A stretch of 50,326 nucleotides of DNA from Prochlorococcus sp. AG-449-J16 (lineage in GTDB: Bacteria > Cyanobacteriota > Cyanobacteriia > PCC-6307 > Cyanobiaceae), in assembly GCA_003209565.1 (NCBI GenBank), contig QCQK01000008.1, positions 1 to 50,326 on the forward strand. Direction: 5' to 3'. The notes below the pieces were generated by a model. It made no database searches. It saw nothing but the letters and a program-made list of their open reading frames with translations, and was not told the origin of the DNA. Numbering within the stretch: the stretch's first letter is position 1; every line of letters begins with the position of its first letter. The translations under genes were made by a program, and so were the position numbers. Below, in pieces: positions 29,714 to 39,128 of the stretch.

Positions 29714-31062
29714 GCGTCACCAGTTATTGATAATTCATCTACCCATATATGTGGAGAAATTCCACTTGTTGTTACTTCTTGGTTTGATTCAATATTTACT
29801 ATATTCTTCAAAAGATATTTGATATCCCCTGCTACAGTTGCAGATTCTATTGAGATTTTTTTACCATTTTTATAGAGCCATCCATCAAATGGAAGAGAGA
29901 ATGAACCTTGACTTGCTCTGACACCTGCATGGATTGCATTTAATTCTTCAATATAAACAAATTCTCCCTCATAAGTAGAGTGATCTAATGATGTTTTTAG
30001 ATCTGTGTTTTCCTCTGATTTCTCAACTACAATCCAATCAGGAGATACTGAGACTTTTGATCCTAGTCCAGCGTGTCCTGTGGGGATTGTTTTAAATATT
30101 CTTGCAGTTGATTCAGAATGTATAAAATTTTCAAGTCTCCCTTTGTTAATTAAACATAGTCTTTTGGTAGGAGTTCCTTCCCCATCAAATGGTGATGAAG
30201 AAATATTCTTTTCGTGAAGACCATCATCATAAATATTAAGTGCTTCTGTAGAAAGTTTCTCTCCAATAGAATCTTTATTAGATAAGCTAACTCCATCTAA
30301 AATGCTTCTAGCATTAAACATTGAACTAAAGGCATTAATGATCGTTAAAAAAGACTCTGGGGAAAAACATATTAAATATTTATCAGTTTGAATAGAAGAA
30401 TAATTTAAATGAGAAATTGTTTTATTAGAAGCGTCTTTGATACACGACTCTATATCTATATCTTCAACTCCATATCCAAGTTTTACAGAACCCGAGCTAC
30501 GAGGTTTCTTATTTTTCTCTTCTGCTCTTGCATATAAATAAAGTGCAGCTTGACTTTTGGTATAACTCCGAAAGGCACCATCACTATTTGCATAAACTCT
30601 CTCATAAAAACTCTCAGATAGACCATTATAGGGAACAGATTTTATGGATTCATGGCTTTCTAATAGTTTTACTTCCGCTTGTCTTAAAAGAGTAAGTAAT
30701 TTTTTTATTCCAACAGGATTTCTTTTTTTTGAGTTCTTAACTTCAATAGGATCCTTGGCTAGTGGTGAGAATTCTATTATTTCATTCTTATTGCCAAAAT
30801 CTGATGCAATATTTGCTTGATTTAGAGCTTTTTTAATGCCAGATTCACTGATATCACTAGTTGTTGTAATACCAACTAAATTAGATTCGTTCCAAACTCT
30901 TATAGTTAAAATTTGCTTTTGTGATGCCTTAAGTTGTTTAGCCTCACCTTTATCTACTTGCACAGAATAATCATTAGAAAAGCTTGCACCATAATCCCAT
31001 TTTTTAAGATTTAGGGAATCTGCAGCTTCAGAGATTTGAATAGTTATTTCTTTTGAATTCAT
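29710..31062 (-). CDS. tldE: TldE/PmbA family metalloprotease subunit
   Basis: This 450-residue protein is the TldE (PmbA) partner of TldD. It has the PmbA/TldD fold (SYTKSQAALYLYARAEE, FDGEGTPTKRLCLINKGRLENFIH, ASQGSFSLPFDGWLYKNGKK) but no HExxxH zinc motif, as expected for this subunit. With TldD it forms a heterodimeric protease that degrades or matures small unfolded peptides. tldD lies directly upstream with a 3-base gap. Confidence 0.92.
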   Translation of the reverse strand: MNSKEITIQISEAADSLNLKKWDYGASFSNDYSVQVDKGEAKQLKASQKQILTIRVWNESNLVGITTTSDISESGIKKALNQANIASDFGNKNEIIEFSPLAKDPIEVKNSKKRNPVGIKKLLTLLRQAEVKLLESHESIKSVPYNGLSESFYERVYANSDGAFRSYTKSQAALYLYARAEEKNKKPRSSGSVKLGYGVEDIDIESCIKDASNKTISHLNYSSIQTDKYLICFSPESFLTIINAFSSMFNARSILDGVSLSNKDSIGEKLSTEALNIYDDGLHEKNISSSPFDGEGTPTKRLCLINKGRLENFIHSESTARIFKTIPTGHAGLGSKVSVSPDWIVVEKSEENTDLKTSLDHSTYEGEFVYIEELNAIHAGVRASQGSFSLPFDGWLYKNGKKISIESATVAGDIKYLLKNIVNIESNQEVTTSGISPHIWVDELSITGDA

Positions 31063-31065
31063 ATC

Positions 31066-32487
31066 CTATCTTCCGCCAACAGTGATTGAATCAACCTTAA
31101 TATGTGGTTGGCCAACAGTTACGTTGACACTTCCACTGATAGAGCCACAAAATCCAGGAGCTAATTCGAGGTCATTTCCGCACATTGATATTTTTGGCAT
31201 AACTTCTTTAGCCTCACCAATCAAAGTTGCTCCTTTTACTGGATTAGTTAATTTTCCATTTTTAATAATATATCCTTCTTCTACTGCAAAATTAAATTGT
31301 CCTGTAGCACCTACACTGCCACCGCCCATTGATTTGCAGTAAAGACCATCACTAATACTATTGATTAAATCCTCTTTCGAGTGATCACCTTTAGCTATAT
31401 AAGTATTTCTCATTCGAGAAGCTGCAGCAAAGGAATAATTTTGTCTTCTTCCGCTTCCTGTTCTTTTATGGCCGGTTCTTAATTCACCTGCCCTATCGGA
31501 TATGAATTTTTTTAAAATTCCATCTTTTATAAGAACTGATTTTTCGGGTTCCATACCTTCATCATCTACTGATAATGAACCAAAGGATCCTTCTGATATG
31601 CCCTCGTCTATTGCTGTTACAGATTCATGTGCAATTTTTTCATTCAATTTATTCTCAAATGGTGTTGTTCCTCTCTCTATTTGAGTAGTTTCAAGTAAAT
31701 GACCACAGGCTTCATGGAATATAACGCCACCAAATTTATTAGCTAATACAACAGGCATTTGTCCTGCATCAACATAATCTGCATACAACATGACCATTGA
31801 ACTTTCAAAAACGTCATTAGCTGCTTTTTCGTGATCCCATAATCTGAATTCATTAGGCATTCCTGACGATCCAAATCTTCTACTTCCATTAGATCTATAC
31901 TGGGCATCACTTGCAATTACGTTGAGTCCAACTGTTTGATGCAATCTAATATCTGAGACATAGGTTCCGTCACTGGAGGCTATAATTACTTCTTGAAGAT
32001 TTCTTGAGTAACTTCCTTTTCTAGTTATTATTTTATTATTTTTTTTTAATGACTTTGTGCTGACTAGTAGTTTTTCACTTATCTCATGAATAGATGGGAC
32101 TTCATTAATCCATTCTTTCTTGGGTAAACTATAGTCCCTATGTTTATTTAAACCGTTAAATACTTCTCTTTTGTTGTCTGTTATGTCCAACATCTCAATA
32201 GCCTGAGATACCGATCTCATCAAGCCATCCTTTGTTAAATCATTTGTACTTACAAATCCATCCTTTTTCCCCTTGAAGATTCTAATGCCAGCACCCCTTC
32301 CAAATGATGGACTTACACTTGTAATAAAATCTTCTTCAGCTAAAACGCTTGAGTTGTCAGTATTCTCTATGAATATTTCTACAAAGTCGGCACCGAGTCC
32401 AATGCCGTAGAAAATAATTTCTTCTAATAAATCTTTATTGCAACTACCAAAAACGATTTCATTTGATTTGATTTGTGACGAAAGCAT
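31066..32487 (-). CDS. tldD: TldD family zinc metalloprotease
   Basis: This 473-residue catalytic subunit carries the HExxxH zinc motif in GGVIFHEACGHLLETTQIERG (near residues 258-262). The third ligand is probably the cysteine of the late FCGSISGSVNVTVG segment, conserved in TldD. N-terminal and central beta blocks match the family (RGAGIRIF, SDGTYVSDIRLHQTVG, GAGELRTGHKRTGSGR-like region). It would work with TldE, encoded just downstream. Length is normal. Confidence 0.94.
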   Translation of the reverse strand: MLSSQIKSNEIVFGSCNKDLLEEIIFYGIGLGADFVEIFIENTDNSSVLAEEDFITSVSPSFGRGAGIRIFKGKKDGFVSTNDLTKDGLMRSVSQAIEMLDITDNKREVFNGLNKHRDYSLPKKEWINEVPSIHEISEKLLVSTKSLKKNNKIITRKGSYSRNLQEVIIASSDGTYVSDIRLHQTVGLNVIASDAQYRSNGSRRFGSSGMPNEFRLWDHEKAANDVFESSMVMLYADYVDAGQMPVVLANKFGGVIFHEACGHLLETTQIERGTTPFENKLNEKIAHESVTAIDEGISEGSFGSLSVDDEGMEPEKSVLIKDGILKKFISDRAGELRTGHKRTGSGRRQNYSFAAASRMRNTYIAKGDHSKEDLINSISDGLYCKSMGGGSVGATGQFNFAVEEGYIIKNGKLTNPVKGATLIGEAKEVMPKISMCGNDLELAPGFCGSISGSVNVTVGQPHIKVDSITVGGR

Positions 32488-32518
32488 ATGATTCTATAAA
32501 TCTTCCTTGTATTAAAGA

Positions 32519-33691
32519 TTATCTAATCGAAGGTTGGAAATCTTTGCTATCAAGTGGTTTTAATAAGTATAGTCTTAATAACTGGTAACCGTTTGATAAA
32601 TATTTAGGTAATTTTTTAAAAGTTTTAGATACTTTATTTCCATCACTGTTTGCAATATCGGAAAGAACCTTATTATTCTCTACTATTTTATCTAATCTTC
32701 CATAAAAAGATTTATCATAAACGTCCATAACTACAGGGAAAACTCTTGCTGCAGTCTCATTTGTTTTATTAATAACAAACTGGTCGTAATCTCTGGCATC
32801 TAAACCTAAAGAACTGTAGAAATCTTTTTTAATACCTAAATCCCTTGCATACATAGTTGCAAATACAGCTAATAAAAAGAACCTAGACCATAACTTGGAT
32901 GTTAATGGAAGATTATTTAGAAAATATCTAAATCTATGGAAGTAGTCAAATAATGGGTGTGTAAAGGTAGAGCCGCCAATGGTAATTTTTTGGCTTAAAG
33001 ATTTAACAGTACGTGGCTGTGCTTTCATTAATGCGTCAAAGAAATCCCCATGTCTATTTTCATCTTGACACCAATTTTCAAAGTAATTAAATAGTGGAAA
33101 AATTTTGCTATCAGGGTTCTTTTCGAGATGCCTATAAATTGCTATGTATCTCCAATAACCTATTTTTTCGGATAAATAAGTAGCGTAAAAAATACTTCTT
33201 GGAGGGAAATAAGTGTAATCTTTATTGGCTGTTAAAAAACCTAAATCTAACTGAAGTCCAAAGTCACTCATTGATTTATTTAAAAAACCTGCATGTCTTG
33301 CTTCATCTCTGGCCATATGAGCAAAACATTCAGCAAGTAAAGGGTTTTTGACTTTAATTCTCTTACTAAGTTCCTTATAAAGTAAAAAACCTGAGAATTC
33401 TGAAGTACAACTTCCCTCGAGAAAATCAACAAAAAGCTCTCTTGTCTCAGGATCTAATTTTTCTGCAGCGCCTTCAAATTCACTATTTCTTACAAAATGA
33501 TGTCTATTGTAATCTTTTCTAAATTCCTCACATATAGCTTCCAATTCCTCCTCGTTTATTGATAAATCCATATTTTCCATGGCCTCAAAGTCTGTTGTAT
33601 AGAATCTTGGGGACAAAATTGTTTCTTTTGCTGGTATCTTTCCATTATTAATATCTTTTTTATTTTTTGATTCAACAGTTGATTGAGCCAT
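32519..33691 (-). CDS. acsF: Mg-protoporphyrin IX monomethyl ester oxidative cyclase
   Basis: This 390-residue diiron enzyme forms the isocyclic E ring of chlorophyll with oxygen. The diiron ligands are visible: E98 in SEFSG, E130/H133 in DEARH, E175 in LSEKIGYW and E211/H214 in DENRH. The N-terminal 40 residues are polar and variable, as in other cyanobacterial AcsF. The whole enzyme is oxygen-dependent; no anaerobic BchE-type cyclase is in this window. chlH lies elsewhere in the same window but is not in an operon with it. It is transcribed leftward from a short upstream gap. Confidence 0.97.
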   Translation of the reverse strand: MAQSTVESKNKKDINNGKIPAKETILSPRFYTTDFEAMENMDLSINEEELEAICEEFRKDYNRHHFVRNSEFEGAAEKLDPETRELFVDFLEGSCTSEFSGFLLYKELSKRIKVKNPLLAECFAHMARDEARHAGFLNKSMSDFGLQLDLGFLTANKDYTYFPPRSIFYATYLSEKIGYWRYIAIYRHLEKNPDSKIFPLFNYFENWCQDENRHGDFFDALMKAQPRTVKSLSQKITIGGSTFTHPLFDYFHRFRYFLNNLPLTSKLWSRFFLLAVFATMYARDLGIKKDFYSSLGLDARDYDQFVINKTNETAARVFPVVMDVYDKSFYGRLDKIVENNKVLSDIANSDGNKVSKTFKKLPKYLSNGYQLLRLYLLKPLDSKDFQPSIR

Positions 33692-33771
33692 TTTTTATTA
33701 GGTTTATTAATACTATTATTTACTATGATTTGTATTTTCGAGGGAAAAGTTAACTTGGTGTTATTGTTTTT

Positions 33772-34344
33772 CTAATTAACTCCTATTAACTTTTGCCCAT
33801 TCAATCTTTGAAGTACTCTTGAAATAATTAATTTTAGGGTTATTCTTTTTTCGTCAATTAGAAAAGATTCAATAATACTTGGTTTTTGATTAGGTTTTGA
33901 TAAAGAAATACTTTTTAATGAACTAATGTCATCCTTCTCAAAGGATAACCAAAAGTTACATGTATCTTTAATTTCACAATTTATTACCCAACATTTATCT
34001 CCGGCAATAGGTCTATTTGTGTTAGTGAGGTTAATATTGTTTATTTCTAATCCTCTTTGATTAATTTCCTCAGTAAGTGAGGGAATTAGGTGTATGTTAA
34101 TAAATTCTTGGAAAGGCTTTTTTTCTATTGGGAGTTCTTTTTTGGGTTTTGTTACAGGTTTTTCGGGAGTATTAATTTCATTTTTTATAGCAACGTTTGC
34201 GTTTGTAGCAGAATCATCATTATTTATATTAATATTGATAACTTTTTCTGATTGAGGTCCTTTTATTTCCTCAGAGTTTGATTTAGTAGTGTTGTCAGAT
34301 ATTTCTTTATTTACTTCATTATTTTTTTCTAAATTTTCTTCCAT
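33772..34344 (-). CDS. DUF2996 family protein
   Basis: This 190-residue protein has a low-complexity N-terminal half rich in Asn, Glu and Lys (about residues 1-75) and a C-terminal DUF2996 domain. The domain shows KPFQEFINIHLIPSLTEEINQRG, GDKCWVINCEI, PSIIESFLIDEKRITL and the closing VLQRLNGQK. The domain is cyanobacterial and of unknown function. The long disordered N-terminus seems specific to this lineage. It lies 80 bases upstream of acsF in the same direction. Confidence 0.8.
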   Translation of the reverse strand: MEENLEKNNEVNKEISDNTTKSNSEEIKGPQSEKVINININNDDSATNANVAIKNEINTPEKPVTKPKKELPIEKKPFQEFINIHLIPSLTEEINQRGLEINNINLTNTNRPIAGDKCWVINCEIKDTCNFWLSFEKDDISSLKSISLSKPNQKPSIIESFLIDEKRITLKLIISRVLQRLNGQKLIGVN

Positions 34345-34404
34345 AAAAAAAAACTATTTATACCATTATAAATTATAAAAACATTTTTTAATTAATTTAT
34401 TTTT

Positions 34405-34851
34405 CTACCAATCATTATCAGTATTATCCCAGTCATCTTTAATATCTTGATTTGAATAACGTTGATCTTTTTTTAAATTATTATCATTCATATTTTTGAC
34501 TACTCTGTAATTAACAGAAATTGTTGGTTGAGTTTCTCTAATATCCCTTTGTGGCGGCATCTCAACGTTTGGTTCCATTTCTTCCTCATTATCATTAGAT
34601 ACAAAATCATCTTCCACATTTTCGAAAGTTTTTTTTCTGAAACTAGTACTAGTAATTGTTGTATTCAATAAAGTACTTACAAATAAACCAGAAAAAAACG
34701 AAATACTGATTAACTTACCTATACTTACTTCTCGAAGAGTCCATTTAAAGTATCTAAATGAAGCCTTTTGCTTATTATTTGTAAATAATAAAGTTTGTAT
34801 AATTATTATTAAAAAAAGGTTTAATAATAAAAACTTTTTCTTAAAAATCAT
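34405..34851 (-). CDS. Conserved membrane protein with acidic tail, unknown
   Basis: This 148-residue protein has two membrane helices (about residues 8-24 and 41-66) joined by a basic loop with KWTLREVSIGKL. A long polar tail follows, with EMPPQRDIRETQPTISVNYRVVKN and a Trp/Asp-rich end DDWDNTDNDW. The PPQRxIRxTxPTISVxxRVxK and terminal DDWxxxxxDW patterns look like a conserved cyanobacterial family. The tail is probably cytosolic. No function is known. Confidence 0.65.
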   Translation of the reverse strand: MIFKKKFLLLNLFLIIIIQTLLFTNNKQKASFRYFKWTLREVSIGKLISISFFSGLFVSTLLNTTITSTSFRKKTFENVEDDFVSNDNEEEMEPNVEMPPQRDIRETQPTISVNYRVVKNMNDNNLKKDQRYSNQDIKDDWDNTDNDW

Positions 34852-34914
34852 TCTAAAAATCTAACTTCATTTTTATTTGTGTTAAATCTTTCATAATTTA
34901 TTTTCAAAATTAAT

Positions 34915-37137
34915 TTAAGTTAACTCTAAATCAACTTGATATTTAAGGATATCCACTTTTATAATTTTAACTTCAATTTCATCTCCAGCCTTATATGATT
35001 TCTTAGATTTTCTTCCAATTAATATATTTTGTCTTGATCTATATTCAAACCAATCATTGTTTAGAGTGCTCACGTGGACAAGACCTTCAACATTTAGTTC
35101 AGATATTTCTACAAAAAAACCATAACTTTGCACTGACAAGATATATCCACTATAAATATTGCCTAATAGTTTTTCTGCCTTTCTTACTTTTTTTATGCTT
35201 ATCATATTAGATTTATATTGATTTACTTTGTGCTTATATTCGTTAAGTTTATTTATTACAAAATGATTAAATAAAGTATCCAAACTCTTTGAAATTGAAG
35301 AATTAAATATTTCCCAATTTACTAAATTGAAAGAATTGCTCCCCGCTATATTTATTTCATTCATATTATTTTTCTTTGTTTTCTTACCATTTATTATCAA
35401 ATTAAAAATGGAGTATTGGTTCATAAGATTTGTGAAGTCATATCCAGGCATTGTCCAGGGAGAAAAAAATAGTTTGTATGGATAGTCATTATCTGCATTT
35501 TTAGAAATAAGGCTTACCTCGTTTTCTTTAAATTCATTAATTAAGACTTTATGTAAGATTCTTTTTTTATTATCATCGCCGCATAACTTAAGTAGTTGGC
35601 TAAATGATATATTGCCATCTTCATTTAGCTCTATATCATTTTCGACAAATTCTGAGTATTTAATTATTTCATTTGCATTAATATTATCTATTCCCCTAGG
35701 GAGGTATCCTGCACTTTTTAAGCCATATTGATTTGAATGTTTAAACCATATTAAATTCGCTTCATCTAATATTGGGGAAAGGTATGTTTGACAATCTTCT
35801 TTTTTTAATGGTTCTAAATATCCTTTTGAATATTCAGTTGGATTGTGAATAAAAAATTCATCTAATGACTCTATTTTATTTAGTGGCGCAGGAATTTCTA
35901 ATTTAAATTCTAAGAGATGTCTTTGTCTGAATGAGTTTGAAATTTCCAGAATTTTATCTAAATCCTCGATATATTTCTTTATAGGTTTTAACAATAGTGA
36001 GGTTATTCTAGTTTTACTTTTTCTAGATAGAAGTGCTTCAGTATGATCACTCCCAACAATAAAGGAGCATTTTACTAAAGTAAGATGAAATGACCATTCA
36101 GTTATTTCATTATTGCTATTTAATTGCAGGCAGAGACTTATCGCTTCATTTTTATCGCCTATTTTAAATTCAGAAGAATTTCTTACTGTTTCACTGAGGT
36201 AGTTTTGCCAATTGTTCAATAATGGAAATGATTCAAATCCTTCAAAGAATTTTTCTAAGGATTTTTTACTACTTAGTTCTACTCTTTCTGCAATATTATT
36301 TGTATGCAACCATAATTTAGTGCTTTTATCCTTCATTTGCTCAACTTGAATCATTGGAAGCAATGGAGAATTATTAGATTTCCAACTTTTGAATATATAA
36401 GAATTTTTATCAGATAAGTCTATTCTTTCCCTTTTTTCTATCTTCTTAGATTCAATAAGATTTTCGTTGCCTAAATTTATTAGATTGCTTTTGGATAAAA
36501 CAAAATCTGTATCTAATTCCTCATTAGAATCTAGTTGAAGTTCTTGAAGTACATGACCTAATCCTTCATCTTGAGCTATGGGAAATCTATCAATTTTTAC
36601 TTTAACAATATTCTTAATGTCTGGTTTGTAAGTGTATTTCTTATCCTCTTTTGGGAGTTTTATTTTAGAAAGAATCCTATCATCTATAGGAATTGCATAT
36701 ACACTATCGTTTATTATTTCAACCTTAGAAAGAAGAATTTTATTTGATCTCTCAAGAATACAATCCACTATTCCTTCAGGTGACCTTCTTCTATAACCTT
36801 CTTTTATTATTCTTACTAAAACTTTATCACCATTCCACGCATAATTAAGTAAATTTTCTTTGATATAAATATCTTCGTTGTTTTTTTCCCTTACCGCAAA
36901 ACAATAACCTTTGCTGCTACACCTTATTTTGGCGACAATATGATTTGAATCTTTTGTGCAAGTATATTCATTATTTTCATTTTTATTTATTATTTCAAGT
37001 TTTTCAAGAGCTGCTAAAGCGATATCTAACTTATCTTTATCGGATTTTCTTGTTATTTTTAATGTTCTGCATAATTTTTTATATTCTAAACCTTCTGAAT
37101 GATTTAAATTATCAATTATTGAAGATGATGTAAACAT
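34915..37137 (-). CDS. RNase II/R-like protein lacking catalytic motifs (pseudoenzyme?)
   Basis: This 740-residue protein has the layout of RNase II/R: an N-terminal helical and cold-shock-like region, a central RNB-like domain (about residues 240-600) and a C-terminal S1 domain (about 659-740, SGYILSVQSYGFFVEISELNVEGLVHVSTL). The expected four-aspartate active site (DxxxxxDxDD, in the position of residues 240-285) is absent; the region reads LLPMIQVEQMKDKSTKLWLH instead. The FTSPIRRYxDLxxH segment that binds RNA near the active site is replaced by FFSPWTMPGYDFTNLMNQYSIF near residues 556-580. The fold is probably kept for RNA binding while exonuclease activity is lost. It may correspond to the cyanobacterial Zam-type RNB proteins, but this is from memory. 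Confidence 0.75.
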   Translation of the reverse strand: MFTSSSIIDNLNHSEGLEYKKLCRTLKITRKSDKDKLDIALAALEKLEIINKNENNEYTCTKDSNHIVAKIRCSSKGYCFAVREKNNEDIYIKENLLNYAWNGDKVLVRIIKEGYRRRSPEGIVDCILERSNKILLSKVEIINDSVYAIPIDDRILSKIKLPKEDKKYTYKPDIKNIVKVKIDRFPIAQDEGLGHVLQELQLDSNEELDTDFVLSKSNLINLGNENLIESKKIEKRERIDLSDKNSYIFKSWKSNNSPLLPMIQVEQMKDKSTKLWLHTNNIAERVELSSKKSLEKFFEGFESFPLLNNWQNYLSETVRNSSEFKIGDKNEAISLCLQLNSNNEITEWSFHLTLVKCSFIVGSDHTEALLSRKSKTRITSLLLKPIKKYIEDLDKILEISNSFRQRHLLEFKLEIPAPLNKIESLDEFFIHNPTEYSKGYLEPLKKEDCQTYLSPILDEANLIWFKHSNQYGLKSAGYLPRGIDNINANEIIKYSEFVENDIELNEDGNISFSQLLKLCGDDNKKRILHKVLINEFKENEVSLISKNADNDYPYKLFFSPWTMPGYDFTNLMNQYSIFNLIINGKKTKKNNMNEINIAGSNSFNLVNWEIFNSSISKSLDTLFNHFVINKLNEYKHKVNQYKSNMISIKKVRKAEKLLGNIYSGYILSVQSYGFFVEISELNVEGLVHVSTLNNDWFEYRSRQNILIGRKSKKSYKAGDEIEVKIIKVDILKYQVDLELT

Positions 37138-37209
37138 GATCTAAATGAAATTATAAATTAATTTAGGGGTATACACTTCATTATTACACCTTATTATCCA
37201 GGCTTAAAG

Positions 37210-37521
37210 CTAATTATTTTCTTTCTCTTCTTTTTCTTCTTTTTCGATAGTGAAAGAGTTGATAAAAAGCCTTATACCAATGATAAAAAATGTAATGGAG
37301 GCTATCGACTTAAGAACCACTTCAGGTACAAAACTTGAAATAGAACCTCCTGTCAAAGCTCCTAGTAAACTTGCAAAAACAAGTGCTGAAGAAGATCCAA
37401 GAAAAACTGCTAATGGTTTATTTGAAGTGCCGCTTATAGTTAAAGTAGCTAGTTGAGTTTTGTCACCTAATTCAGCTATGAAAACGGTTAGAAATGTTGA
37501 TAGTAATAAACTTAAAACCAT
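37210..37521 (-). CDS. UPF0016 (Gdt1/TMEM165/Mnx) half-transporter, second copy
   Basis: This 103-residue membrane protein is one UPF0016 repeat: about three helices, the signature VFIAELGDKTQLATL near residues 13-27, then GSSSALVFASLLGALTG. The E-x-G-D-K-T motif is the ion-binding site of the Gdt1/Mnx family of manganese/calcium-proton exchangers. Most members carry two repeats in one chain; here they are in two genes placed end to end (37521/37522). The two half-proteins probably form an antiparallel heterodimer. In cyanobacteria, Mnx keeps thylakoid and cytoplasmic manganese balanced. Confidence 0.9.
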   Translation of the reverse strand: MVLSLLLSTFLTVFIAELGDKTQLATLTISGTSNKPLAVFLGSSSALVFASLLGALTGGSISSFVPEVVLKSIASITFFIIGIRLFINSFTIEKEEKEEKENN

Positions 37522-37848
37522 TTATAAATAATTTTTGAAAGTTTCATAAGCTAAAAATATACTTATTATTATCATTAATAAACCAGTAAATAAAGCAAAT
37601 TTGCTAGGAGATATTTTTTTTGATACCCATTTACCTATAAGAACTCCTACTACGCTAGAACTTATTAATGCTAGAGAACTTCCAAGAAAAACAATTATTG
37701 GCATGCCTGATTCAGCAGAAAGCATTAATGTGGCTATCTGAGTTTTGTCGCCAAGTTCAGCAATAAAAATTGTTGTAAAAGTCGTTATAAATATTGAAAA
37801 AAAACTTTTTTCTAAATTGTTTTCTTTTTTTTCTAATTTACTATTCAT
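37522..37848 (-). CDS. UPF0016 (Gdt1/TMEM165/Mnx) half-transporter, first copy
   Basis: This 108-residue protein is a second single-repeat UPF0016 protein, with FIAELGDKTQIATLML near residues 29-44, then GSSLALISSSVVGVLIG, and a third helix near the C-terminus. It has an N-terminal lysine-rich cytoplasmic tail that its partner lacks. It ends exactly where its paralogue begins and overlaps the upstream YkgJ gene by 4 bases. The two halves therefore look like one transport unit split between genes, and the YkgJ gene may share the transcript. Confidence 0.9.
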   Translation of the reverse strand: MNSKLEKKENNLEKSFFSIFITTFTTIFIAELGDKTQIATLMLSAESGMPIIVFLGSSLALISSSVVGVLIGKWVSKKISPSKFALFTGLLMIIISIFLAYETFKNYL

Positions 37849-38192
37849 TTTCCTGAAATAGCAATTTTAAAAGTTTTCATCTCTTTACTTTGGTATCCAT
37901 AATTTGATGAAATATGTTGTTTGCAGCAATCTATTAAAAATTTATCACCAGATTTCAAATATCCTTTAAATCCTGCTGAAAATTCACTTACCCGGCAAAA
38001 ATGTGGTCTTGTTTCATAAATTAAGCATTTTTTATTTTCTCTGTCCAGATTTTTACACCAACCGTCTTTAGCCGTCATTGAATTTATCAAAGCGATATCT
38101 TCTTTGTTAAGTTTGTCAGCCAAATCGCTTCTTTCGTTCAAGTCGAATTTACAACAAGCTCCGCAATTTTCTATACATGTCCATGATTTCAT
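37845..38192 (-). CDS. YkgJ-family cysteine-cluster protein
   Basis: This 115-residue protein has the CxxxCGACC pattern at the N-terminus (residues 6-14), then DGWCKNLDRENKKCLIYETRPHFCRV, the zinc/iron cluster-binding signature of the YkgJ (UPF0153) family. It has about eight cysteines in total. The metal bound, zinc or an iron-sulfur cluster, and the role are not settled. Its stop overlaps the first UPF0016 gene by 4 bases, so co-expression with the metal exporter pair is likely. Confidence 0.85.
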   Translation of the reverse strand: MKSWTCIENCGACCKFDLNERSDLADKLNKEDIALINSMTAKDGWCKNLDRENKKCLIYETRPHFCRVSEFSAGFKGYLKSGDKFLIDCCKQHISSNYGYQSKEMKTFKIAISGK

Positions 38193-38274
38193 AATTTAAT
38201 TCAATCTTGTAACGTATCAGTACAGTTTCGACATTTATTTGTAAAAATAGTATCACAAAACATATTCATTAATC

Positions 38275-38352
38275 ATGGCAACACTTATTCCTTTGGCTGT
38301 AGTTGCGTTAGCAGGCCCAGCAATAATTGCTCTTGTATTTTACCGTAAATAA
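38275..38352 (+). CDS. psb30: Probable PSII protein Psb30 (Ycf12), 25 aa
   Basis: A 25-residue frame reads MATLIPLAVVALAGPAIIALVFYRK. The single helix with AGPAIIAL and a basic C-terminus matches the conserved end of Psb30/Ycf12, a small subunit at the edge of photosystem II next to cytochrome b559. It is shorter at the N-terminus than the better known cyanobacterial form, but picocyanobacterial versions tend to be short. It lies in the 174-base gap between the YkgJ gene (divergent) and the HAD phosphatase. Confidence 0.65.
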   Translation: MATLIPLAVVALAGPAIIALVFYRK

Positions 38353-38366
38353 AAGAAATTCTTTTT

Positions 38367-39128
38367 GTGACGTATCTGGAGGGTGTTTATTGGGATTTAG
38401 ATGGTACCATCGCAAATACTGAATTAGAGGCTCATTTACCTGCTTTTAATAATGCTTTCAATGACCTTGGTATTAATTGGAATTGGGATACTAATAAATA
38501 CATAAAACTTTTGAAAATAAATGGCGGCAAAAATAGGATTGCTTATTATGCTAAATCTAATAATGAAGATTTCTCAGAAAATCTAATTCTCAAAATTCAT
38601 GAAACAAAACAGTTTCATTATTTAGAGATTATTAAAAAAAATTGCGTTAATTTCAAAACGGGTGTTTTTAGATTAATAAATGAATTACATAGAAAAAAAG
38701 TAAGACAATTTATTGTTACTTCAAGTTCAAGAAATCAAGTTAATCTACTTGTTGATTATCTTTTTAATGGCTTTAACCCTTTTGAGTTCATCATTTCAAG
38801 TGAAGACGTTGAATTAAAGAAACCAAATCCATTACCATATTTAAAGGCGATCCAATTAAGTGGTATAAACAAAAACAACTCAATTGTTTTTGAAGACTCC
38901 AATCCAGGATTGAAATCTTCCTTGGCAGCTAACCTGCCTACAATTTTTGTTCCCTCAAATATCCCAATTGTTCTCGAGAAAAATATTAAATTAGATTGTA
39001 TTTTAGACAGTCTTGGTGATGAGAATAATGTGGCAAATGTAATTAGAGGACCTAAACTAAAAAAATCATATGTTGACTACAGCTTTCTATGTGATTATTT
39101 AGTGTCTTTTAGTAATGCAAAAAACTAA
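38367..39128 (+). CDS. HAD-superfamily hydrolase (CbbY-like)
   Basis: This 253-residue protein is a HAD phosphatase with a helical cap. Motif I is WDLDGTIAN near residues 9-17 (nucleophile Asp plus second Asp), motif II VTSSS near 117, motif III lysine in ELKKPNPLPYL near 151, and motif IV FEDSNPGLKSS near 175. The cap sits between motifs I and II, as in the CbbY/phosphoglycolate-phosphatase group. Substrates are likely sugar phosphates, possibly xylulose-1,5-bisphosphate as in CbbY, but this is inference. The start is GTG, 14 bases past the psb30 stop. It overlaps the Ycf20 gene by 14 bases. Confidence 0.88.
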   Translation: MTYLEGVYWDLDGTIANTELEAHLPAFNNAFNDLGINWNWDTNKYIKLLKINGGKNRIAYYAKSNNEDFSENLILKIHETKQFHYLEIIKKNCVNFKTGVFRLINELHRKKVRQFIVTSSSRNQVNLLVDYLFNGFNPFEFIISSEDVELKKPNPLPYLKAIQLSGINKNNSIVFEDSNPGLKSSLAANLPTIFVPSNIPIVLEKNIKLDCILDSLGDENNVANVIRGPKLKKSYVDYSFLCDYLVSFSNAKN

